From contig NZ_CP007220.1 in NCBI RefSeq assembly GCF_001632805.1, forward strand, positions 186,001 through 250,000: a DNA stretch of 64,000 nt, written 5' to 3'. The DNA is from Mycobacteroides chelonae CCUG 47445. Its GTDB lineage: Bacteria > Actinomycetota > Actinomycetes > Mycobacteriales > Mycobacteriaceae. Position numbers and translations under genes: made by a program. The notes under the pieces are model-generated. The model was not told the DNA's origin. It searched no databases and saw only the letters and a program-made list of their open reading frames with translations. Positions 45,662 to 53,940 of the stretch are shown here, piece by piece. Numbering within the stretch: the stretch's first letter is position 1; each line of letters starts with the position of its first letter.

Positions 45662-46207
45662 GACGATCTGGCGTCCTTCCTTGCCGCGGCGGCGGCATTA
45701 CCGAGAACTTGGCGCCCGTCTCGGCTCGGACTAGGCGCGTAAAGAGCAATAGAGCGGAACAAGGAAAACCCACGGTGGGTTGGCGATTTCACGGAAATCG
45801 TGATCAGACGACAGGCACGTAAATTCACTCTGGGCGCCGCAGGAAGACACCTGCAGCAGGAAACCGCGAGGGCGTGCATCAATACCCTACCGGATATCAA
45901 ACTAGCGTGCCAGAACCAGAACAGATCGTGCCAACATGACAGATTGCCATCAATATGACAGATGCAGCAACGCCTTCGTTCAACTTGACTAATTCATGGC
46001 CAATTGACTGACTATGCCGGATCTGTTGGCTGAACTATTTCGCCTTGCTACGGTTTTTGTGTACGACCTCTAGCGTGTAATCCGCAGGGGTTCGAATTGA
46101 CTCTTCCGGGGGCTGGGAGTTGGCGGGTAATTAGCCCTCATTTTCGAGAATATGGTAGTTCGCTACCTGTCCTAGACCTCGACAATGAGAATAGTTAGGC
46201 AGATGCA
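45662..46207. promoter_or_regulatory. 546-bp divergent intergenic region, probable cluster promoters
   Basis: No convincing gene here. Between exporter and synthase genes it is relatively AT-rich. Visible elements are an inverted repeat CGATTTC-ACG-GAAATCG (45784-45800), two direct ATGACAGAT copies (45936-45944 and 45955-45963), and TTGACT boxes around 45984 and 46004 that could be -35 elements. No regulator gene is in the island, so control would come from a host factor. Confidence 0.4.
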
Positions 46208-46951
46208 GTGACATTAGATGCACAGACGACTTTTACTGAATCGAATTCAACTCGACGAGGACGCTACAAAGCAGAAATAGCGTCGGTCTCCCCCATGTCC
46301 AGCAGAAATACCTTCGAACAGCATGACACGTGCTTTCTCGGGGTGAGCCTTGAGAATGCGAACTTCACTCCAGCCAAGCTCAGGAGCATGGTGAAGTGGA
46401 TCTCACGTAGATTTTCACACTGCACGGTTCTCGTAGGTGACAGCATTCATCGCATCACGCTTGAGTCGGCTGGTTCGACCACTCCCGATGATGCTCAGTT
46501 GCGCGCGCTGGAGCTCGGATGTGAGTTTATCGAGGATATGAGTGAGATATTTGATGAGTACTGCGATTCCACTGACTTCACATACTTGAAATGCAGCGAG
46601 GTAGCCGATAGCCAGGAGTTCTCCAAGTTTCACACCGAGCTACGTGCCTTCTTCTCAGAGAACGACGCATTTAAGTCATCAGTGGAGTCGTTCGGTCGCG
46701 CATACCACGGCAAACACTCGCATGAAGTAGGTGCAGCTGAATGGGAAAAGCGAATCAACATGTCCAGCGACTACTTCTTAGAAGAGTTCGCGATTTTCGC
46801 CTGCCTGCAGCAGCAAGGAATTCCGGTGATGATATATCCCGGCTCCTTTAGCACACTCTCCGAAATCGCAGGCGGAGAACATCCGATGGCGCCACAAGAG
46901 TTGCGTGATCTGATTGTCGTGTCACTTCACCTGAAAGGCCGCGGATCGTGA
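46208..46951 (+). CDS. bcmA: tRNA-dependent cyclodipeptide synthase (BcmA-like)
   Basis: A 247-residue cyclodipeptide synthase, which joins two aminoacyl-tRNAs into a diketopiperazine. The nucleophile motif CFLGVSLENANF gives Ser47, matching Ser37 of AlbC, with Asn50 at the AlbC Asn40 position. The second site SSDYFLEEFAIF gives Tyr189 and Glu193 (AlbC Tyr178 and Glu182). Then MIYPGS gives Tyr210-Pro211 where AlbC has Tyr-His. HCTVLVGDS matches the Rossmann strand. In known clusters BcmA makes cyclo(L-Ile-L-Leu); this product is inferred. The GTG start is uncertain; ATG 46294 would remove 29 residues. First gene of a coupled operon. Confidence 0.88.
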   Translation: MTLDAQTTFTESNSTRRGRYKAEIASVSPMSSRNTFEQHDTCFLGVSLENANFTPAKLRSMVKWISRRFSHCTVLVGDSIHRITLESAGSTTPDDAQLRALELGCEFIEDMSEIFDEYCDSTDFTYLKCSEVADSQEFSKFHTELRAFFSENDAFKSSVESFGRAYHGKHSHEVGAAEWEKRINMSSDYFLEEFAIFACLQQQGIPVMIYPGSFSTLSEIAGGEHPMAPQELRDLIVVSLHLKGRGS

Positions 46952-47937
46952 CAGATTCAATTCGTACAACCATCCCGGAAATACGGCGGGGAAAGATCTA
47001 TCAGGATGTCTACGCAAAACGCTCCTCGGATCAGGTTGCCCTGGACGAAGCACAGCTAGAACGAGCCAAAATCTCGGCTGGAGAACTACTTTTCGAAAAT
47101 TCTCACGCGCGGAATCAGGCATTTGGCGACGGAGTGTTCTTCCTGGAGATACCTGCCGATCTTGACGTGGTGGCCGGGGATGCATTCGCTCAGCAGTTCT
47201 ATCGCGGCCTTTCTTTCGCTCCGTACGGCAAGTTCCGCACCATCGATAGCGACAGTTTTGGCGACCCTCTGCTGGGATTCCACCAACGCTCCAACCAGAT
47301 CGAACAATTCCTCCTGGAACGACGCTTTTGGGCCAATCATTATCCGGCCGAGATCGCCAGTCTTGGCGAGGCGCTCACACAGCTCTCCGAACAGGTACTG
47401 CGATCGGTGTTATCGCTGGTGGGCATACCCGAGACGGAATGGTCGCTGGCCACCGGCGGCTGCTCAAGGTCGGCGGGCTCATATCATTTAACATTCAACC
47501 ACTATCGGCCTGCCCACGAAGACATCGGTCTGAGCTCCCATAAAGACGACGGGTTTCTCACGATCCTGCGGACCACCAGGCCGGGCCTGGAAGTTGCCCG
47601 CGGCGACCGGTGGGAGATCGTGCCGGTAGACCCCTCCTGCTTCATCATCAACTTTGGGCTGTCGATGGAAATCCTTACCGCGCACAGCGAAACACCTGTT
47701 GCGGCAATCATGCATAGGGTCGCACGCCAACAAGAAGATCGGTCCAGCTTCGGACACTTCAGCTCCAGCGGATGCCTGCCGGGCCAGGACCAAGGCATCT
47801 ACCGCTACGCCCAAGAAGCCGGACTTGAGCGCATCTGCGATTCGCGTGAGTTGATCGATGAGAACGACTACGAGATCTATGCCGGGACCGAGGCCCCTGA
47901 ACCCGCCTCCCTGCAGGCCGAAAGCAGCCCCCAATGA
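46948..47937 (+). CDS. bcmB: Fe(II)/2-oxoglutarate dioxygenase (BcmB position)
   Basis: A 329-residue oxygenase of the isopenicillin-N-synthase-like group. The iron triad is His198-x-Asp200 (SSHKDDGF) and His256 (MHRVAR), and Arg265-Ser (DRSSF) should bind 2-oxoglutarate. GTG 46948 overlaps the synthase stop by 4 bases. Five such enzymes plus one P450 oxidise cyclo(Ile-Leu) in bicyclomycin synthesis; the reaction of this one is assigned only by gene order. It has a longer N-terminus (about 40 residues before the core) than its four paralogues. Confidence 0.85.
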   Translation: MTDSIRTTIPEIRRGKIYQDVYAKRSSDQVALDEAQLERAKISAGELLFENSHARNQAFGDGVFFLEIPADLDVVAGDAFAQQFYRGLSFAPYGKFRTIDSDSFGDPLLGFHQRSNQIEQFLLERRFWANHYPAEIASLGEALTQLSEQVLRSVLSLVGIPETEWSLATGGCSRSAGSYHLTFNHYRPAHEDIGLSSHKDDGFLTILRTTRPGLEVARGDRWEIVPVDPSCFIINFGLSMEILTAHSETPVAAIMHRVARQQEDRSSFGHFSSSGCLPGQDQGIYRYAQEAGLERICDSRELIDENDYEIYAGTEAPEPASLQAESSPQ

Positions 47938-48839
47938 CCGCGGCAATGACACTGCAACGCGCGCTCGTTGATAATGAGGCTGCTCTGGCATTCACCACCG
48001 AAGGTGGCATGTCTCAAGCACTGCGGGACGGTTGTTTCCTCCTCGCTATACCAAACGGATTCGACGCCGAGCCCGGTATCACATTGTGCCGTCAGTTCTA
48101 TCGGAGTCCCGAAGACGGCCCCGAAGAGACCCATGCGTATCGCGGATTCCGAGCGCTAGAGGGCATCTACTTTGATCGGGAACATTTCCAGACCGAGCAT
48201 GTCCTAATAGACGGGCCCGGACGCCGTCTGCATTTCCCCGACGAACTTATCGACATGACCGAGCAGATGAGCGATCTGACCCGCTTGGTGTTGCGCCACG
48301 CGATGAACGAATTGGATATCCCTGAGGCCCTGTGGAGCAAGGTCACCGGGGGCGCAGTAGATGGACGAGGCACACACTGGTTCGCGGCAAACCACTACCG
48401 CTCCGAACAGCCCAAACTCGGCTGCGCCCCGCACAAGGACACTGGATTTGTGACCGTCCTGTACAACGAAGAGCCAGGACTGGAAGCCTCTGTCGAAGGC
48501 ACCTGGGTTCCGATCGACCCAGCACCCGGCTATTTCATCGTGAACTTCGGGGGGACGTTCGAGCTGCTCACCGCCGAGTTAAGCCAACCTGTGCGAGCCA
48601 TCTTGCATCAAGTCCGCCAGTGCAATCCGACACCCAGTTCGCAGGACCGCTTCTCATTCGCGGCCTTCGCCAATCCACCAGCGACCGGCGACCTCTACCA
48701 GGTGTATCGCGATGGGTCCGCCGCGGCGGTGCGCAGCTCCGCAGAATTTCTGCGCGAGTTCAACGAACAAACCTGGTCCGACCGCCACGCAGAGTTCGGA
48801 ATTAGCCAGTCTGTGGGTGCAGGAACAGGAACACCATAG
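47934..48839 (+). CDS. bcmC: Fe(II)/2-oxoglutarate dioxygenase (BcmC position)
   Basis: A 301-residue paralogue of the previous enzyme. Iron ligands are His167-x-Asp169 (APHKDTGFVTV) and His225 (ILHQVRQ); Arg239 in DRFSF should hold the 2-oxoglutarate carboxylate. The N-terminal signature RDGCFLLAIP...CRQFYRSP is shared by the set. ATG 47934 overlaps the preceding stop by 4 bases. Expected to hydroxylate an unactivated carbon of the diketopiperazine side chain; the exact site is not readable from sequence. Confidence 0.85.
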   Translation: MTAAMTLQRALVDNEAALAFTTEGGMSQALRDGCFLLAIPNGFDAEPGITLCRQFYRSPEDGPEETHAYRGFRALEGIYFDREHFQTEHVLIDGPGRRLHFPDELIDMTEQMSDLTRLVLRHAMNELDIPEALWSKVTGGAVDGRGTHWFAANHYRSEQPKLGCAPHKDTGFVTVLYNEEPGLEASVEGTWVPIDPAPGYFIVNFGGTFELLTAELSQPVRAILHQVRQCNPTPSSQDRFSFAAFANPPATGDLYQVYRDGSAAAVRSSAEFLREFNEQTWSDRHAEFGISQSVGAGTGTP

Positions 48840-50353
48840 TGGCTACTTCCGCAAGCACCCACAAGACTACCCAGTCGACCAGCATCGTCGCTGCACCGGA
48901 ATATCCAAAAAATGAGCCTTTTCCCGGTGTGCTCGCCCATCATCCCGGACCCACTCGTGGACATAGCCATGCCGCTGCCTTTCATGAAGCAACAGTTAAT
49001 CGAGGCTTGCCGGCATCGGATTACTTCCGCAGCGCTGGGATCAGCAGACTCGCTGAGGAAAACGGCGGCCTGTGCACTTTCTGGATGGGACACCAACTCG
49101 CGGTCTACCAGATCACAAACACTCCCTTAGTCGGCGACAACTCCTTGGCACCCTCCACGGACGCAAACAGGGACCTGTTCGGCGATTTCATGGGATCGCT
49201 GCCACATGACCACCAGGACCGCCCGACGAAACGCGCAGTCATCGAGCGGTCCCTGGGTAACGCGAAATTTATTGAGCGCCTTGAGCCCGCTATACGGCGA
49301 TACACCGCAGATTATCTACGCCGCTCAGCCGGGCAACCGATTGCGCTAGATGACTTCACGCTGACCCTGACTGCCTACGTGGACAGCATGATCCCCGGCG
49401 TTCTGGATCTCACTGACAAACCACTGCCGGAGTACCTTCACTCAGCAGAATACGGTCCGGTAGTCCGCGGCTTCTTCGACTTGGCCTCCGATGTCATCAG
49501 CAACAACAACCCCCAAGCTATGCGGGATTTCGACATCATCGTCCCGTTCGTTCGCGACCTACTGACCGACAACCTCGGCTCTCTAGAAAACGCCCCGTCC
49601 TCCAACATGATTCGGCGCTACTTCGCGTTGTGGGACCACCCTTTGACTCGTGACGGTCTAGATCTCCTCGACACCGCACGGATCAAAGAACTCGGCACAA
49701 TCATCGTCGCAACGTACGACACCACCGCTCTGAGTCTGATGTGGGCACTTAGCTACATCGAGAGCGAACCCGAAGTCAAGAAAACTGTCATTGCAGAAGC
49801 CCAGAGTCGTGGCGTCGGATCGTGCCCCGCACACGAAGCGCCTTCGGTGACGGACCTTGCAGTTCTCGAAGCCGTACGGCTCGGCGGGAGCAACCCCTGC
49901 GCGCTGTGGCGTCGTACGACCGCGCCCTTCACCCTGCATCATCGAGGAACAACGGTGACGATCCCGCCGGACACCATGCTGTGGTTGGACCGCCGCCAGG
50001 CCAACCGCGACCCAGCTGTCTTCCCAGAGCCAGACCGTTTCGCACCCGCGAACATTCAGGCGATTTTCCGGACTGAGCGTGAGACGGTCGCATCCCTGAT
50101 TTCCCGGGGACGTTACGAGATCAATTCATTCAGCATGGTCAACGCCGATCGAAACCCGCGCAAGTGTCCTGGCCGCCTTTTTTCAGTACAGATGCAGTCC
50201 GTCGTCCTGTCGGAACTGTATGGCGCGTACACAGTAAGCGCCAATGGCGTAGACCTTCAGCTCAAGCGGCACGCGTCCATGCCCCGCCCCGCCGCACCCG
50301 GCACGATCACGATCTATCCACGCACCGAGACAGTCAAGGAGCCGACCTCATGA
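48839..50353 (+). CDS. bcmD: Cytochrome P450 (BcmD position)
   Basis: A 504-residue P450. The heme cysteine is Cys443 in NADRNPRKCPGRLFS; the K-helix ExxR is in VLEAVRLGG; the I-helix segment reads GTIIVATYDTTALSLMW, with Thr at the oxygen-activation site. It is longer than typical soluble bacterial P450s (about 400) because of an extended N-terminus. GTG 48839 shares one base with the preceding stop. As the fourth gene and only P450 it matches the bicyclomycin cluster order. Ferredoxin and reductase partners are not in the island and must come from the host. Confidence 0.87.
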   Translation: MATSASTHKTTQSTSIVAAPEYPKNEPFPGVLAHHPGPTRGHSHAAAFHEATVNRGLPASDYFRSAGISRLAEENGGLCTFWMGHQLAVYQITNTPLVGDNSLAPSTDANRDLFGDFMGSLPHDHQDRPTKRAVIERSLGNAKFIERLEPAIRRYTADYLRRSAGQPIALDDFTLTLTAYVDSMIPGVLDLTDKPLPEYLHSAEYGPVVRGFFDLASDVISNNNPQAMRDFDIIVPFVRDLLTDNLGSLENAPSSNMIRRYFALWDHPLTRDGLDLLDTARIKELGTIIVATYDTTALSLMWALSYIESEPEVKKTVIAEAQSRGVGSCPAHEAPSVTDLAVLEAVRLGGSNPCALWRRTTAPFTLHHRGTTVTIPPDTMLWLDRRQANRDPAVFPEPDRFAPANIQAIFRTERETVASLISRGRYEINSFSMVNADRNPRKCPGRLFSVQMQSVVLSELYGAYTVSANGVDLQLKRHASMPRPAAPGTITIYPRTETVKEPTS

Positions 50354-51294
50354 CGACCTCCAATTCAGTCACGGCGCGGGCGCCCGTTAGCTTGCCGCCG
50401 ATGCCACGGGAACACGAAGCTCTTGCTGCCTACCCTCGAATCCAGCTAGAACACGCCCACCTCGACGAGGAACAACTCCTGTTCGAATCCGCTGAGGGGT
50501 TCGACCGCGCCTTAGCTCAAGGTTTCTTTCTGCTGCGCATCCCTGAAGCTCTCGAGACCGAGCCCGGCGATCGGTTCGCTGCACACTTCTACCAAGACCA
50601 AGCAGGCGACGAACTAGACCGTTATCGCGGGTTCCGGGAGATCGACGTGCCTGGCACCTACCAAGGCTACTTCGACCGCGAACATGACCAATGGGAGAAC
50701 TTCTACATCGAACAAGCCAATTGGGCGCTGCTGCCTGCCGACGTTGCCGAACTAGGGCGTGGCATGACCGAACTTGGGATCTCCGTCCTGCGAGCAGTAT
50801 TCCGCCGCCTGCGAATCCCTGCGGAGCTATGGAGTCAAGTCTCTAGCGGCCTGTCCGAGCACCACGGCCATCAAATGCTCGCGTTCAACCATTTCCGCTC
50901 ACAGAAAACCACCCGGGGCTGCAAGTTCCACCGTGACTCTGGATGGGTGACCGTACTGCGGTCTGTAGACCCCGGTCTCCTTGCCCTCATCGAAGGCAGA
51001 CTCGGTTCCATAAACCCAGAGCCGGGATATTTCATTGTCAACTTTGGAAGCTCTTTGGAAGTACTCACCGCGGATCTGCCCACCCCGGTCCGGGCGAACA
51101 TTCACGGAGTAGTCGGCACGGAAAGAGCCGCAGGCCAGCCCGATCGCATCTCGTACGTAACGTTCCTGGACTCCAACCTCGACGGAACCATCTACCGCAT
51201 CACCAACGACGGAACAGCGCAGCCCGTGCAGTCGGTCGCCGACTTCGCTGTGCAAGAAGTGAATCGTACTTACAACGACGACATCACGCTGTGA
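50350..51294 (+). CDS. bcmE: Fe(II)/2-oxoglutarate dioxygenase (BcmE position)
   Basis: A 314-residue dioxygenase. Iron ligands are His194-x-Asp196 (KFHRDSGWVTVL) and His252 (NIHGVVG); Arg266 (PDRISYVTF) should bind 2-oxoglutarate. ATG 50350 overlaps the P450 stop by 4 bases, which decides the start over upstream in-frame codons. It is closest in motifs to the last dioxygenase of the cluster (both have DSGWVTVLRS). Role in oxidising the diketopiperazine is inferred from cluster match. Confidence 0.85.
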   Translation: MTTSNSVTARAPVSLPPMPREHEALAAYPRIQLEHAHLDEEQLLFESAEGFDRALAQGFFLLRIPEALETEPGDRFAAHFYQDQAGDELDRYRGFREIDVPGTYQGYFDREHDQWENFYIEQANWALLPADVAELGRGMTELGISVLRAVFRRLRIPAELWSQVSSGLSEHHGHQMLAFNHFRSQKTTRGCKFHRDSGWVTVLRSVDPGLLALIEGRLGSINPEPGYFIVNFGSSLEVLTADLPTPVRANIHGVVGTERAAGQPDRISYVTFLDSNLDGTIYRITNDGTAQPVQSVADFAVQEVNRTYNDDITL

Positions 51295-51349
51295 ACACTC
51301 ACTCCGATCCCAACAACGAAGACACCAACCACGATGGGAAGCAACCAGC

Positions 51350-52240
51350 ATGACCACGCACGCTGTTGACGAAACTCGCCTAATCCTCCCCGCAGCTGCG
51401 CTAGATGCAGGGAAATTGCGGTTTGCCTCCGAGACTGACGAAACCCAGGCGCTCCAGATCGGCGCGTTCCACCTAGCCGTACCCGATGATATCGACGTAA
51501 GTGCTGGGCTCATCTTCTGCCGAAGCTTCTACAAACCCCACACCGACAACCCTGACGATCGCTATCGCGGCCATCGCGACCACGGTCACCCCGAATCCAA
51601 GCTCGGCTACGAAGACCGCCCCGACCAAGTCGAACAGCTACAACTGGAAAGCTTCCTCTGGCACCGATACCTCCCAGACGACGTGACGGCGCTACTTCAG
51701 CAGATGAAAAAGCTGACCTTAGATACCCTTTTCGGTATTTTCGACGCTGCAGACATACCGAAAGATGATTGGGAACCCATCACTGGCGGGGCCCAAGAAG
51801 ACACAGGGCTCTGCTACACCACCGTGAATCATTACCGCTCAGGCCTCAACGATCGAGCGGGGATCGTTGAACACACGGACAGCGGATTTATTACCACTAT
51901 CTGCACCGATCAGCCCGGCTACGAGATCCTGCATGACGGTCGTTGGCTGCCCGTACAAGAACGCACAGGGCATTTCATCGTTAACCTCGGCGACGCCTTT
52001 CAAGTCCTGACCGAGAAGCTTCCACGCCCAGTGAATGCTGTATACCACCGCGTTCCGGAGCGTCAGGCCGACATCACTTCCTCGGATCGCTCTTCATTCA
52101 CCATTTACATGGGGCCGCGATACGACATGTCTTTGTACCAATACGACTCAGAGCACAAGCTGTCTGAGTTTCAGGGCTTCCGCGAGTTCTCGGTGGAGAA
52201 AGCCGGCAAGCTGGGCTACGAATTCCACTCGCGCATATGA
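51350..52240 (+). CDS. bcmF: Fe(II)/2-oxoglutarate dioxygenase (BcmF position)
   Basis: A 296-residue dioxygenase and the most divergent of the five. Iron ligands are His175-x-Asp177 (VEHTDSGFITTI, with Thr between instead of Lys or Arg) and His233 (VYHRVPE); Arg247 is in DRSSFTIY. It is the only one not overlapping its predecessor: 55 bases separate it from bcmE, with GGGAAG before the ATG as its own ribosome site. In published bicyclomycin pathways one dioxygenase desaturates rather than hydroxylates, and this position is a candidate by order. Confidence 0.83.
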   Translation: MTTHAVDETRLILPAAALDAGKLRFASETDETQALQIGAFHLAVPDDIDVSAGLIFCRSFYKPHTDNPDDRYRGHRDHGHPESKLGYEDRPDQVEQLQLESFLWHRYLPDDVTALLQQMKKLTLDTLFGIFDAADIPKDDWEPITGGAQEDTGLCYTTVNHYRSGLNDRAGIVEHTDSGFITTICTDQPGYEILHDGRWLPVQERTGHFIVNLGDAFQVLTEKLPRPVNAVYHRVPERQADITSSDRSSFTIYMGPRYDMSLYQYDSEHKLSEFQGFREFSVEKAGKLGYEFHSRI

Positions 52241-53163
52241 ACACCGCACCGGAGCACACACAAAGCAGCGCCCGCCACGACTGGCAGCTAGCGGAGCTGC
52301 AAAACGAAACCCTTGTCTTCTCGACCCAAGACGGGCTGCAACGCGCACTGCAGGACGGCTTCTTCTACGTCAAGCAGCCCAGCGACCTGGATCTGTCCGC
52401 CGGGGACCGCTTCGCCCGCAGCTTCTATCTCCCAGCTGCACCGGGCGAACAGCCGGACCCATACCGCGGCTACCAGAAGTGGACTTCAGACGAACTAGGC
52501 CCGCATCAAGGCTACTTCCGCCGAGAAGCCGACCAAACCGAACAATTCTTCCTCGAAAGTGCCTGGTGGAAGAAGATCTACCCGAACCCGCTTGTGCAAC
52601 AGGCCGAAGCCATGCGCGACTTTGCACTAAACATCCAGCAGGCAGTGTTAAGTCAACTCGACCTACCGCGTGAGCTTTGGCACCAGGGCACTGGACACAG
52701 TCTCACCCCGCAAGGTACACACACCCTGACGTTCAATCACTTCCGTCCCGAAGTCGCCGCCCGCGGCCTCAACATCCACAAAGACTCAGGATGGGTGACC
52801 GTCCTGCGCTCCACTGAACCCGGGCTAGAAGTGGCTCGCGACGGCGACTGGCACCCTATCGACCCCATCCCCGGCACGTTCATCGTCAACTTCGGCTGTG
52901 CCATCGAGATTTTGATGCGATCGACCACTACCCCGGTCGCCGCCGTCGCTCACCGCGTAATACAGCAAGAGCGTGACGACGACGGGAAATCGGACCGATT
53001 CTCCTATGCACTGTTCGTTGACAGCGCCCTCGATAGCGACGTATGCCCCGGCCTTTTCACCTATCACCCGGAAACAGGCCTCCACCTGCAGACCAGTTTT
53101 GACGCCTTCCTCAACGAGATCCTCGACAACACCTATCAGAAAGACACGACCGGACTGTACTGA
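52237..53163 (+). CDS. bcmG: Fe(II)/2-oxoglutarate dioxygenase (BcmG position)
   Basis: A 308-residue dioxygenase. Iron ligands are His181-x-Asp183 (NIHKDSGWVTVL) and His239 (VAHRVIQ); Arg254 is in SDRFSYALF. ATG 52237 overlaps the previous stop by 4 bases. It completes the seven-gene run. Like its paralogues it begins with a segment of the form QDGLQRALQDGFFYVKQP followed by DRFARSFYLP. Expected to hydroxylate an intermediate of the pathway. Confidence 0.85.
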   Translation: MNTAPEHTQSSARHDWQLAELQNETLVFSTQDGLQRALQDGFFYVKQPSDLDLSAGDRFARSFYLPAAPGEQPDPYRGYQKWTSDELGPHQGYFRREADQTEQFFLESAWWKKIYPNPLVQQAEAMRDFALNIQQAVLSQLDLPRELWHQGTGHSLTPQGTHTLTFNHFRPEVAARGLNIHKDSGWVTVLRSTEPGLEVARDGDWHPIDPIPGTFIVNFGCAIEILMRSTTTPVAAVAHRVIQQERDDDGKSDRFSYALFVDSALDSDVCPGLFTYHPETGLHLQTSFDAFLNEILDNTYQKDTTGLY

Positions 53164-53251
53164 CGGCGCCATCTCCTGCACCTCATAAGTGGTGACAGTT
53201 CAGGTCTGAATCGTTGTCGCTAAGCAGACCGCGCGGTGGTGGGCATTCTCG

Positions 53252-53440
53252 ATGTCCGACAGAACCGATCGCACCTCTGTCGACGTCGCCGTTCCTGAGA
53301 TAACCGATCGATCAAAGAGGTTCCCAACCGAGACGTTCCGGTATCTCATCGCGCAGCCGTGGCGGTTCCCCGAATACAACGGAATGCCCAGCGGGGGAGT
53401 CGTTGAACTGGCAAACGGAGCCGTAAAGAAGGTCTATTAG
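53252..53440 (+). CDS. Small protein of unknown function in the island
   Basis: A 62-residue hydrophilic protein with a mixed charged N-terminus (MSDRTDRTSVDVAVPEITD), an aromatic middle (FRYLIAQPWRFPEYNG) and no membrane segment. Its stop shares one base with the next gene start, so the two are probably co-translated. It begins 88 bases after bcmG. No family recognised, and a pathway role is doubtful. Confidence 0.5.
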   Translation: MSDRTDRTSVDVAVPEITDRSKRFPTETFRYLIAQPWRFPEYNGMPSGGVVELANGAVKKVY

Positions 53441-53940
53441 TGTCACGCAAGAATGTTCTGATAACTGTCTCAGCTGTCATCGTCGCGGCAGCTTTGGTGC
53501 TGGGCGGGGTGTACTTGCTTCGATCGGCGCCGTCCGCTCCAGACGTGAGCTGTCAAACCGTTGGGGAACTGCTCAGGTATTCCGACGATGAGATGGCGCG
53601 CATCAAAAAGCACAACGAAGAGGTGGCCGAGACACGAGACGCTGACCGACAAGACGAAGCGATCCCGATGTATCAGAAATGGGCTGCCACCCTTAGGGAT
53701 TACGCCGAGAAGATCTCTGGCCCGGAGTTCAAAGGTACTGCGGTGCAAATGGCCGACGCTGCAGACGAGGTTGTCGAGCGGGAGATTCAATTCCTGGGGA
53801 AACCGGCGGCAGGGCAGACCCGAGAGCAGCATCTGAAAGAGTCGACGGACAACATTGTGGCTGCCGTCCGCAAGGTCAAAGATGCCGAGGCCAAGCTGCG
53901 AATCAGGTGCCCGGTCGGATCCTCTGACACCAAACTCTAG
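53440..53940 (+). CDS. Membrane-anchored helical protein, unknown
   Basis: A 166-residue protein. An N-terminal hydrophobic segment (VLITVSAVIVAAALVLGGVYLL, here described by its residues 6-27) should anchor it in the membrane with the rest outside. The outer part is charged and helical, with two cysteines (VSCQTVG and RIRCPVG) near its two ends that could form a disulfide. GTG 53440 overlaps the upstream stop by one base. Family not recognised. Confidence 0.55.
   Translation: MSRKNVLITVSAVIVAAALVLGGVYLLRSAPSAPDVSCQTVGELLRYSDDEMARIKKHNEEVAETRDADRQDEAIPMYQKWAATLRDYAEKISGPEFKGTAVQMADAADEVVEREIQFLGKPAAGQTREQHLKESTDNIVAAVRKVKDAEAKLRIRCPVGSSDTKL

Noticed and set aside
45643..45900. 85-residue minus-strand reading frame upstream of the exporter
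   Set aside because: It overlaps the exporter start region, has no ribosome site or recognisable domain, and lies where promoters are expected.
46948..53163. Isopenicillin-N-synthase-like genes suggesting a beta-lactam cluster
   Set aside because: No ACV synthetase, acyltransferase or expandase is present. A cyclodipeptide synthase and P450 in bicyclomycin order explain all five oxygenases.
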